A DNA stretch of 64,000 bases, from NCBI GenBank assembly GCA_037442025.1, contig JBBIRB010000001.1, positions 62,001 through 126,000 of the forward strand, in the 5' to 3' direction. This document shows, piece after piece, positions 1 through 7,380 of the stretch. Positions within the stretch are counted from its first letter, which is position 1; each line of letters begins with the position of its first letter. Origin of the DNA: UBA2287 sp037442025. Lineage in GTDB: Bacteria; Bacteroidota; Bacteroidia; Bacteroidales; Tenuifilaceae. Under the pieces are notes generated by a model that ran no database searches, was not told the DNA's origin, and worked only from the letters and a program-made list of their open reading frames with translations. The translations under genes were made by a program, and so were the position numbers.

Positions 1-1
1 T

Positions 2-766
2 CGAAGAAAAGTTGTCCGACTGAACCTAATCAATTCCTTTCCCAATAAAACTTTAATAGAAATAGTAGCCATTGAAAAGAAGTTTTACAAGCATTTTACC
101 GATCTATTCTTTGAAAATATAATAATTACTCATGCTAGTAAGAAAAGGGTTTTAAAAATGTGCAGGTATGTAAACCCAGAAATACTCGAACCCTTTTATC
201 AACAGCAAAAAAGCATAGTTTTAGCGCTTGGCCATTACGGAAATTGGGAATTAATGAGCTTAATTGCCGAACATGTTAAATATGTGTCGTTAGGTATATA
301 TAAACCATTGGTCGATAAGCGTTTTGAGCGTATGATAAATAATTCGCGAAAGCGATTTGGAGGTATCCCCGTTTCTATGCATGATGCATATAGAACTACC
401 ATAAGTAGGATTAAAAATGGCGAATTGGTTCTTGTGGGTCTCATTGCCGACCAAACACCTGCTTCGTGCGAAATTAGGTATTGGACTCAATTCTTAAACC
501 AGGATACGCCCGTTTTTTTAGGTGTTGAAAAAATATCTGAGAAACTCAATTGTCCAGTTCTTTTTAGCCATATGGATAAAGTTGCGAGGGGTCGTTACGA
601 AGTTACTTTTAGCATCCTATGCACAGAACCAAAAAAATTTAAACCCTTCGAAATTACCAATATGCATGTTCGCACCCTAGAAAATCAAATTAAAGCTCGT
701 CCCGAATATTGGTTGTGGTCGCATCGCCGTTGGAAACACAAACGAACTAAAGCGAATGAGTTTTAA
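2..766 (+). CDS. LpxL/HtrB-family lysophospholipid (lipid A) acyltransferase, N-terminus cut by window edge
   Basis: The frame is open from base 2, so the gene starts before the window; the first in-frame ATG (158) is internal, because the 52 codons before it (RRKVVRLNLINSFPNKT...) look like the usual N-terminal region of this family. The visible part has the GHYGNWE motif (His-x4-Glu, the catalytic HX4D/E signature) about 77 residues into the visible fragment, a conserved ADQTP and FLNQDTP segment, and the family-typical ending WLWSHRRWKHK. The family transfers secondary acyl chains to lipid A precursors at the inner membrane. Its end overlaps the next gene by 11 bp (756-766), so the two are likely translationally coupled. 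A paralogue lies at the opposite window edge. Confidence 0.9.
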   Translation, partial: RRKVVRLNLINSFPNKTLIEIVAIEKKFYKHFTDLFFENIIITHASKKRVLKMCRYVNPEILEPFYQQQKSIVLALGHYGNWELMSLIAEHVKYVSLGIYKPLVDKRFERMINNSRKRFGGIPVSMHDAYRTTISRIKNGELVLVGLIADQTPASCEIRYWTQFLNQDTPVFLGVEKISEKLNCPVLFSHMDKVARGRYEVTFSILCTEPKKFKPFEITNMHVRTLENQIKARPEYWLWSHRRWKHKRTKANEF

Positions 767-1781
767 GCAAAAATCAGTTGCCATTGTTATTCTCAATTGG
801 AATGGATTGCATTTCTTGAAGCAATTCCTACCTAATGTTGTTAACCACTCGAAGATTGAAAATTTCATTGTAAACACGTATGTGGCCGACAATGGCTCCA
901 CTGACGGGTCGTTAAGTTGGCTTAAAAGTGAGTTCCCCCAAGTTAAAACCATCGATTTAGGCCTAAATCATGGCTTTGCTCAAGGGTATAATTTAGCCTT
1001 GAAGCAGATTGAGTCGGATTATTTCATGGTTTTAAACTCCGATGTGCTTGTTGAGAAGGATTGGCTTGAACCATTGGTGAATTTTTTAGAATCGAACCCA
1101 AAAGCGGCTGCATGCCAACCCAAAATTCTTAGCCACAGCAATCCTAATCAGTTCGAATATGCTGGGGCTGCCGGTGGATTTATCGATGTGTTAGGCTATC
1201 CGTTCTGCAGAGGACGTATCATATCTACTTTCGAAATGGATCGTGGTCAATACGATGAGCCATTAAAAACCTTTTGGGCAACGGGAGCCTGCATGTTGGT
1301 TCGTAGCAAAGCCTATTGGGAAGCGGGTGGCTTCGATTCCGATTTTTTTGCTCATATGGAGGAGATTGACCTATGTTGGCGTTTTTATCGTTTGGGTTAC
1401 GAAGTTTGGTGTATCCCAGCATCACCTGTTTGGCATGTAGGAGGTGGAACCCTTCCCAATAACAACCCTTTTAAAATTTATTTAAATTACCGTAATAATC
1501 TGGCAATGCTGCTGAAAAACCTGAGTAGCATGCAAATGTGGGCACTTTGGGTGCGCATGGCCTTCGATTGGCTATCGGCTTTCGCTTACTTTTTAACAGG
1601 AAAACCTAAGTTTTTCCATGCGGTAATGAGCGCTCACTTGTATTTCGTGAGAAATTATAGGAAGAATAAATTGAAGAAATCAGCATTTTCCCAAAAACCT
1701 GACATTCAACCCCCAATTTACAGAAGAAGTATTGTATTTCAGTACTTTTTGTTTAGGAAGAGATTTTACACCGAATTGTAG
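756..1781 (+). CDS. Glycosyltransferase family 2 (rhamnosyltransferase-like)
   Basis: 341 aa. The N-terminus VAIVILNWNG, the ADNGSTDGS segment and the LNSDV (DxD-like nucleotide-sugar/metal site) are the classic GT-A fold motifs of family 2, of the subgroup that includes WbbL-type rhamnosyltransferases; FFAHMEEIDLCWR is the typical acceptor-side ED motif. The C-terminal third is hydrophobic/basic and may sit on the membrane. ATG at 756 lies inside the end of the acyltransferase gene, suggesting one transcript. Probable role: adding a sugar to a surface glycan. The donor and acceptor cannot be told from sequence. Confidence 0.88.
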   Translation: MSFKQKSVAIVILNWNGLHFLKQFLPNVVNHSKIENFIVNTYVADNGSTDGSLSWLKSEFPQVKTIDLGLNHGFAQGYNLALKQIESDYFMVLNSDVLVEKDWLEPLVNFLESNPKAAACQPKILSHSNPNQFEYAGAAGGFIDVLGYPFCRGRIISTFEMDRGQYDEPLKTFWATGACMLVRSKAYWEAGGFDSDFFAHMEEIDLCWRFYRLGYEVWCIPASPVWHVGGGTLPNNNPFKIYLNYRNNLAMLLKNLSSMQMWALWVRMAFDWLSAFAYFLTGKPKFFHAVMSAHLYFVRNYRKNKLKKSAFSQKPDIQPPIYRRSIVFQYFLFRKRFYTEL

Positions 1782-1784
1782 AAT

Positions 1785-2660
1785 TTAGTAGGTACGGGTC
1801 ATTCGGGTTGGCACAACAATAATAAAATTTGCCAGGTTCACATTCTCCGTTTCCAGTTTTTCGGTATTATCCTGCAGCACCGTTGCTATTGTAACAACCT
1901 TTTGCTTGGGGTTCAACCGTTTCAGGTACCAATAAATTCCTTCATAATTATTCGAATGGTAAGTACCATGAAAATGGATTAAAATGCTATTTGGTTTTAT
2001 GTTCCGATTAATAAACCAAGCCATAGTAGCATCTTTAATGGCTTGTGCTTTTGGAAAGTTTTCGGCATTCGCCACGCCCTTGCCGGGCATCCCGGTCATG
2101 CTCATCATAGCTTTGTAGCCCGGAAGTTCAGGGTTGTACTCAATGGGTAGGGGAGCCATGAAACGTTTCGCCTCATCGCTTAAATTGTTGAGAGCCTCAA
2201 AACCGCCGGAAGAAACCACCGAAGCGTAACGACGCGGAATATTGGTTGCTATAAAAGGTAAGCCTTTGCTTTTGGCAAATTCAATCAAGGGTTTGTAGTC
2301 GGTTTTGTAATTGTTCCAAAGCCTTGCTTCCTCTTCGAATCGTTTCTGGCCCACAATTCCTTTTAAATATTCATCCATAATTAATTGGTTGTCGGCTTCA
2401 AACATTTCAGCCCCTAAAACCAACTTGCCCTCGGTTTTATCGAATAAACGAATGGTGGTTTCTAGTTGCAACCAGTGGGCAATGGGGTTGTCGTGCAATT
2501 CGCCAAACAGAACAATTTCGTTTTTCGAAATGGTCTCTAACATTTTTTCATAAGAAACCATTTCCCCCTTTTCGTTGAATATTCGGTACGCTTCGAGTAT
2601 TTGGGAGAATGAGTTGGCAAAAATTAAACATGCGATTAAAACTAATAAGAACTTTTTCAT
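1785..2660 (-). CDS. ChaN-family (DUF399) haem-binding-like exported protein
   Basis: 291 aa with an N-terminal signal peptide (KKFLLVLIACLIFANSFS). IVLFGELHDNPIAHWLQ and LVLGAEMFEADNQ are the GE(x)HD and AEMF signatures of the ChaN/EreA-like fold; ChaN of Campylobacter is an iron-regulated haem-binding lipoprotein. Late motif LIHFHGTYHS fits the family. No lipobox Cys is evident in the signal peptide, so it is more likely periplasmic than lipidated. Convergent with the glycosyltransferase, only 3 bp between stops; no terminator hairpin is visible there. Substrate is uncertain. Confidence 0.8.
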   Translation of the reverse strand: MKKFLLVLIACLIFANSFSQILEAYRIFNEKGEMVSYEKMLETISKNEIVLFGELHDNPIAHWLQLETTIRLFDKTEGKLVLGAEMFEADNQLIMDEYLKGIVGQKRFEEEARLWNNYKTDYKPLIEFAKSKGLPFIATNIPRRYASVVSSGGFEALNNLSDEAKRFMAPLPIEYNPELPGYKAMMSMTGMPGKGVANAENFPKAQAIKDATMAWFINRNIKPNSILIHFHGTYHSNNYEGIYWYLKRLNPKQKVVTIATVLQDNTEKLETENVNLANFIIVVPTRMTRTY

Positions 2661-2740
2661 ATTTTTGTTTGTTTAGTTCGTGTAAAATTAAATATTATTC
2701 GGACAATTGATGATCATTTTTTTTAACCTAAAATTTTAAT

Positions 2741-4549
2741 ATGGATGCAAAACGTACTTTCGACTTGCTCGATTTAGGCAAAAATGTTTATGCCAACCGT
2801 CCAGCATTAGCATGTAAACACAATGGCCAATGGTTAGAGTATGGAATTGACCAATACGCCGATTATGCTCAAAACCTTAGTTACGCTTTTCTGTCAATGG
2901 GAATTGGGGTGGGCGATAAAGTAGCTACCATCACTAATAACAGACCAGAGTGGAACTTTGTTGATATGGCTCTTAGTCAAGCGGGGATGGTGCATGTGCC
3001 TATTTACCCAACAATTAGCAACGAGGAGTACGAGCACATTCTTGCTCATTCTGAGGCCAAACTAGTATTTGTTTCCGACAAGCAACTTTACGATAAAATT
3101 TATCCTATTGCTAAGGCAATCCCACAAATTATTGATGTTTACACATTCAATGAAATAGAGGGAGCACCTTGCTGGATTGAATTGTACCAGAAGGGCAAGG
3201 AGGTTGCCAACGATTTTTCTGCGAAGCTTATAGAAATTAAAAAGAGCATTCTGCCCGATGATACTGTTTCAATAATATACACATCAGGAACCACTGGCCT
3301 TTCAAAAGGAGTTATGCTAACGCATACAAATTTTCTGGCGAATGTAAGCGCCTGCTCCGATTTTTTTCCACTTTTTCCTGGAGATAAAGCCCTGAGTTTC
3401 CTCCCCCTCAGCCACGTTTTAGAACGAATGGTTGGATACTTTTATCAATATAAGGGAGTATCGATTTATTACGCCGAGAACATGGGAACCATTGGCGAAA
3501 ATATGAAGGAAGTAAAACCGCAAGTTTTCATTGCTGTACCTAGAGTTCTTGAGAAGGTATATGATAAAATTATTGCTAAAGGAAAAGACTTGAAAGGAAT
3601 AAAGAAACAATTGTTCTTCTGGGCGGTTAATTTAGGATATAAGTATAAGGAAGAAGACAATGGATTTTTATACAGGATGCAATTGGCCGTTGCGCGTAAA
3701 CTCATTTTTAGTAAATGGCAAGCAGCATTGGGCGGGCAATTAAAATTTTTGATTACAGGAGGTGCAGCCCTACAAGCACGAATTGCACGAGTATTCTGGG
3801 CTGCAGATATTCCCGTTTTTGAAGGCTATGGTCTTACTGAAACTTCTCCAGTTATTGCAGTTAATCATGCAAAAACACCTGGTAATATAATGTTTGGCTC
3901 AGTTGGTCCAGCAATTAATAACATTGAAGTAAAGTTTGCCGAGGATGGAGAAATTCTTATGCGTGGGCCTAGCCTTATGAAAGGGTATTACAAAAGTCCC
4001 GAGCAAACTGCCGAAGCTATCGACTCTGAGGGCTGGTTCCATACTGGTGACATTGGAATTATTGAGAAGGGTAAGTTTATTGTTATTACCGATAGGAAAA
4101 AGGAGATCTTTAAAATGTCCAATGGAAAATACGTAGCTCCACAAGTTCTCGAAAACAAACTTAAGGAATCTTTTTTCATTGAGCAGGCGATGGTGGTAGG
4201 GGAGAACGAAAAGTTCGTGAGTGCTCTAATTTCACCTAATTTCAGTTTTCTACACGATTGGTGCTCAAGGCATAAAATTAAGTTTGAGAACAATATTGAG
4301 TTAATTTCAATGCCAGAAGTGGTTGCAAGGTTTCAACGAGAAATTAATTCGATCAATTCTCAGCTGGGTGGTTACGAGCACATTAAGCGTTTTCGTTTGG
4401 TTTCAGAACAGTGGGATTCAAAAAGCGGCGAGTTATCGCCAACTCTGAAACTTCGCCGAAAGATAATTTACGAACGATACCAATCTGTTTTGGAGAGTAT
4501 CTATGGCCAGGGCAAGGGCCAGGATGCCAGAGGAGCAGAAGAAGATTAA
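2741..4549 (+). CDS. Long-chain fatty acid-CoA ligase (AMP-forming)
   Basis: 602 aa, matching the ~600-aa FadD15/ACSBG-type ligases of Bacteroidota. Activates free fatty acids to acyl-CoA through an acyl-adenylate. The AMP-binding P-loop IIYTSGTTGLSKG is at residues 178-190, followed by GYGLTETSPV (A5 motif), GWFHTGDIG (A7) and ITDRKKEIFKMSNGKYVAP (A8). No signal peptide; cytoplasmic or peripheral membrane. Transcribed alone, divergent from the ChaN-like gene, and followed by a strong bidirectional hairpin. Confidence 0.93.
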   Translation: MDAKRTFDLLDLGKNVYANRPALACKHNGQWLEYGIDQYADYAQNLSYAFLSMGIGVGDKVATITNNRPEWNFVDMALSQAGMVHVPIYPTISNEEYEHILAHSEAKLVFVSDKQLYDKIYPIAKAIPQIIDVYTFNEIEGAPCWIELYQKGKEVANDFSAKLIEIKKSILPDDTVSIIYTSGTTGLSKGVMLTHTNFLANVSACSDFFPLFPGDKALSFLPLSHVLERMVGYFYQYKGVSIYYAENMGTIGENMKEVKPQVFIAVPRVLEKVYDKIIAKGKDLKGIKKQLFFWAVNLGYKYKEEDNGFLYRMQLAVARKLIFSKWQAALGGQLKFLITGGAALQARIARVFWAADIPVFEGYGLTETSPVIAVNHAKTPGNIMFGSVGPAINNIEVKFAEDGEILMRGPSLMKGYYKSPEQTAEAIDSEGWFHTGDIGIIEKGKFIVITDRKKEIFKMSNGKYVAPQVLENKLKESFFIEQAMVVGENEKFVSALISPNFSFLHDWCSRHKIKFENNIELISMPEVVARFQREINSINSQLGGYEHIKRFRLVSEQWDSKSGELSPTLKLRRKIIYERYQSVLESIYGQGKGQDARGAEED

Positions 4550-4567
4550 GTTTTTACTAGTACAACA

Positions 4568-4597
4568 AAGAGAGGCTGGTTATAACCAGCCTCTCTT
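4568..4597. terminator. Bidirectional intrinsic terminator, 30-bp palindrome
   Basis: A perfect palindrome: arms AAGAGAGGCTGG and CCAGCCTCTCTT around TTATAA. It lies between the convergent acyl-CoA ligase stop (4549) and the DUF1573 stop (4598). There is no long T run, but the stem is GC-rich. Confidence 0.8.
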
Positions 4598-5689
4598 CTA
4601 TTTGTTGGCACTCATAATTGTTCCCGAAATGCGCAGCGTTAAATTTGGGCTCTGAGGGTCGTTGGTTATAACAGTTATAGTTTTACTTTGCCGTCCGCTA
4701 AACCCTGTTGTTTTAAATATGGCCGAAAGCGAACTCGTTTGGCCAGGCTTAATAACTGTTATGCTTGGGTTAACAGTTGTGCAGCCACAGCTGGCTTTGA
4801 TTTTATGAATTATCAAATCGCTTTTACCTGTATTGGTAAATTCGAATTCGTGCTTTATTTCATCGCCTTCGTTCACATTGCCAAAATCCTTGTTGAGCTC
4901 TTTGAATTCGATACGTGGAGCATTTGCCCTTTGAACTTCTGTTAGTGCCGTGAAGTCCTCTTCAATACTTGCACTAATGCTTATAAGGTTGTTTTGAGCA
5001 CGCTCACCATTAGTTAATACTCCAAAACGATCGACTACGAACCCCCAGTCGTTTCTTTTTTTCGAATCGAATGTTACTCGTAGGGTTCCTTTTTCTTTTG
5101 GTTTAAGGGTTTGAGGGTTGCTAGTAACCGTAATATGGTTTGGAACATTCTCGAAGGTTAAATTTATTGGCTTATCTCCGAAGTTGTATAATCCTATTGT
5201 ATCGGTTGAAGTATTGGGAATATATACCCGGTTAAGACTCATATGTGTAGCTGTTAAACCTAAGTTATTCAGTCTTCTACGGTAAATGTCTTCAGCTGTA
5301 AGTGGGCGAGGGATAACATTTCCCCTAATGGTTAGTACAACTCCGGAAGGGTTAAGATTGGTGTAAACGGTTATATTCTGATTTATTGGGCCTGGTCTGC
5401 CCTTCGGATCGTAGGTTGCTCTAACAAATCCTTTTGCACCCGGGCCTAACGGCTCTTTTGTCCATTCGGGGCTTGTACAACCACACGATGAGGCTACACG
5501 AAGAATTAATAGAGGCGATGTAGTATCGTTAATTACCTCGAAATCAACCGAAACAGGGCCATCTTCCTCATTTAAAGTGCCAAAATTGTGCACATTTTTT
5601 GGAAAATTAATTCCACTAACAGCAACCTGGCCAATTGTACTATGGGAAACTAAATAAAGAAGAATGGCGAATATTAGTTTTCGTTTCAT
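4598..5689 (-). CDS. Exported protein with two DUF1573 domains
   Basis: 363 aa with a signal peptide (MKRKLIFAILLYLVSHSTIGQ). Two DUF1573 domains, near residues 25-130 and 255-360, each with the family's NFG(T/N)(L/V)NE(E/G)D start and a CGCT motif (SSCGCTSPEW and ASCGCTTVNP). The middle part (about 130-250) reads as a further Ig-like beta domain (RVYIPNTSTDTIGLYNFG). DUF1573 proteins are common exported ASH/MSP-like Ig-fold proteins in this phylum; the biochemical role is not known. Convergent with the acyl-CoA ligase. Confidence 0.88.
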   Translation of the reverse strand: MKRKLIFAILLYLVSHSTIGQVAVSGINFPKNVHNFGTLNEEDGPVSVDFEVINDTTSPLLILRVASSCGCTSPEWTKEPLGPGAKGFVRATYDPKGRPGPINQNITVYTNLNPSGVVLTIRGNVIPRPLTAEDIYRRRLNNLGLTATHMSLNRVYIPNTSTDTIGLYNFGDKPINLTFENVPNHITVTSNPQTLKPKEKGTLRVTFDSKKRNDWGFVVDRFGVLTNGERAQNNLISISASIEEDFTALTEVQRANAPRIEFKELNKDFGNVNEGDEIKHEFEFTNTGKSDLIIHKIKASCGCTTVNPSITVIKPGQTSSLSAIFKTTGFSGRQSKTITVITNDPQSPNLTLRISGTIMSANK

Positions 5690-5726
5690 AATTGCGTTGA
5701 ATTAAATTGTGGATTGTAGCAATGTT

Positions 5727-5734
5727 CAAAATTA
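5727..5734 (-). promoter_or_regulatory. Putative -7 box (TAATTTTG) for the DUF1573 gene
   Basis: Minus strand TAATTTTG matches TAnnTTTG, 38 bp upstream of the ATG. The nearest TTG upstream is only 13 bp away, short for a -33 box, so the match is partial. Confidence 0.35.
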
Positions 5735-5822
5735 AAAAAAAACTAACCAACGTTTAAAGAATTAGCATTTTTTCAAATTACATTCCATTTTTGTTCATTA
5801 TTAGAATTATTTAGAGCAGCCG

Positions 5823-6572
5823 CTAAATTTTTCGAATAACTTCATCAACTGTTTCTCTTTTTCTTACCGCAACAGGTATTTTTGTACCATCTTTTAGTAT
5901 TAAATGGGTGTCGGGTTGCTTAATGTAGGTTGATATGTAGTTCACATTGACAAGATGCGATTGGTGTGTGCGAACGAAGCCCGAACCTGAAAGTAGCTCC
6001 TCGAATTCTTTTAAAGTTTTCGATACAAGTAATTTGGGGCGATTACTAAAGAAAAAGAGCGTGTAATTGTTTTGCGATTCGCATCTGATTATGGAACCTA
6101 ATTCTACAACTTCAATAGATTCGGTTGTTTTTAATAGTATTTTTTGCGACTGCCTATTTGCATCCCGAATGTTACTAGCAAAAGCGCTGAGTTTTAAATT
6201 CTGTTCTTGCTCCTTTATAGTTTCAGCTAGTTTTTCAACTGCCTGTTCCAATTCGGTAGGGTCTATGGGCTTTAGTATGAAATCGATGGCACTGAATTTA
6301 AAGGCACGAATGGCATGTTCCTGGTATGCAGTTACAATTATAAATTTGAAAAAAACGTGCTGAAATCGTCCCAGCAAATCGAAGCCGCTGCCATCGGGCA
6401 TCTGAATGTCCAGAAATACAACATCGGGTTGGGTTTGTGTTATGAGGTCGAAGGCAGACTGAACATTCCATGCCTGCCCAACTATTTTAACAGATGGACA
6501 GTATAGGCCAAGCATGGCAATTAGCGCCTCTCGGGCTTTGGTTTCATCGTCAACTACAACTGCTTTTAGCAT
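5823..6572 (-). CDS. LytTR-family response regulator
   Basis: 250 aa from ATG 6572; an in-frame TTG at 6596 exists but MLKAVVVDDE is the standard receiver start. Receiver domain at about 3-115 with acidic pair DDE, phospho-acceptor Asp55 (VFLDIQMPDGSG), T (IIVTAY) and K (ILKPID). A LytTR DNA-binding domain follows at about 145-250 (ILLKTTESIEVVELGSIIRCES, FVRTHQSHLVNV). It should receive phosphate from the LytS-like kinase encoded 10 bp upstream and bind DNA. The targets are unknown; the TonB receptor just upstream on the same strand is one candidate. Confidence 0.93.
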   Translation of the reverse strand: MLKAVVVDDETKAREALIAMLGLYCPSVKIVGQAWNVQSAFDLITQTQPDVVFLDIQMPDGSGFDLLGRFQHVFFKFIIVTAYQEHAIRAFKFSAIDFILKPIDPTELEQAVEKLAETIKEQEQNLKLSAFASNIRDANRQSQKILLKTTESIEVVELGSIIRCESQNNYTLFFFSNRPKLLVSKTLKEFEELLSGSGFVRTHQSHLVNVNYISTYIKQPDTHLILKDGTKIPVAVRKRETVDEVIRKI

Positions 6573-6582
6573 AATTCCTACA

Positions 6583-7329
6583 TTAAATAGTTGCAATAGG
6601 AAGTTTAAATCTGACTAATGTCCCTTTGGTTTCTCTGGAATTTTCATCCTTCAAATCCATAATTAGCATTTCAATTTCTTGCTTATTGACTTTTTTATAG
6701 TTCTTTATCCTTTCCTTCGATATTTTTGTAGCCAACGATTGGTGCTCTTTCCATTTATGTTGGCTTAGTAACATGGCGTTGTCAATGCCAATGCCATTGT
6801 CTTCTACCTCGAGAAACAGATGGCTGCCATTTAACTGGTAGCGAATATCGATTTTCCCCTTCGAACTAAGGTGAATTATGCCATGCTCTATAGCATTCTC
6901 AATAAATGGTTGGGCAAGCATAGGCGGAATTTTCAGCCTCTGCGTATCTAGGTCGGAATCAACGCTTATAGTGTACTCAAATTTACCCTCGAATCGCAAT
7001 TCCTGAAGTTGCAAGTAGTATTTAATGGTTTCGAGCTCTTTTGCTATTGGAATCGTTTCTTGCCTCGAATTTTCCAAAACTAACCGAACCAGTTTCGAAA
7101 AGCTGGAGAGGTATTTGCCTGCAGTGTAGGCATCGTTGCGAAAAATGTAGCTCTGTATGGCCGTAAGGGCATTGAATACGAAGTGGGGATTCATTTGCGA
7201 AATGAGCAATCGCTGCTCAAGTGCAATTATTCTTTTTCGGTACAAAATGCGTTGCAGGCGAATATGTATAATAAGCAGCAATACAATAATAACCCCAACC
7301 ACTAAAAGTATTTCAAGTACGCTAAGCAT
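6583..7329 (-). CDS. LytS-like sensor histidine kinase (His_kinase + HATPase_c)
   Basis: 248 aa from ATG 7329; the TTG at 7344 lies on top of a -7-like box and is a less likely start. One N-terminal membrane helix (about 3-25), then the PF06580 dimerization/phospho-acceptor block with His49 (SQMNPHFVFNALTAIQ), then an ATPase domain with IPPMLAQPFIENAIEHGI (N box) and VEDNGIGID (G1). There is no extracytoplasmic sensor domain, so the signal would come through the membrane or from a partner. Paired with the LytTR regulator 10 bp downstream. Confidence 0.92.
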   Translation of the reverse strand: MLSVLEILLVVGVIIVLLLIIHIRLQRILYRKRIIALEQRLLISQMNPHFVFNALTAIQSYIFRNDAYTAGKYLSSFSKLVRLVLENSRQETIPIAKELETIKYYLQLQELRFEGKFEYTISVDSDLDTQRLKIPPMLAQPFIENAIEHGIIHLSSKGKIDIRYQLNGSHLFLEVEDNGIGIDNAMLLSQHKWKEHQSLATKISKERIKNYKKVNKQEIEMLIMDLKDENSRETKGTLVRFKLPIATI

Positions 7330-7346
7330 AGGATTCTTTTGCAAAC

Positions 7347-7354
7347 CAAATGTA
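7347..7354 (-). promoter_or_regulatory. Putative -7 box (TACATTTG) for the LytS/LytTR pair
   Basis: Minus strand TACATTTG fits TAnnTTTG and lies 18 bp before ATG 7329, in the 51-bp gap after the TonB receptor. No clear TTG lies at the -33 distance. It would give the kinase its own short-leader transcript. Confidence 0.35.
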
Positions 7355-7380
7355 CTTAAAAAAACATGAATAAAGAAGGG

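Noticed and set aside
1782..1784. Terminator between the convergent glycosyltransferase and ChaN-like genes
   Set aside because: Only 3 bp separate the stops and no stem-loop is visible across them.
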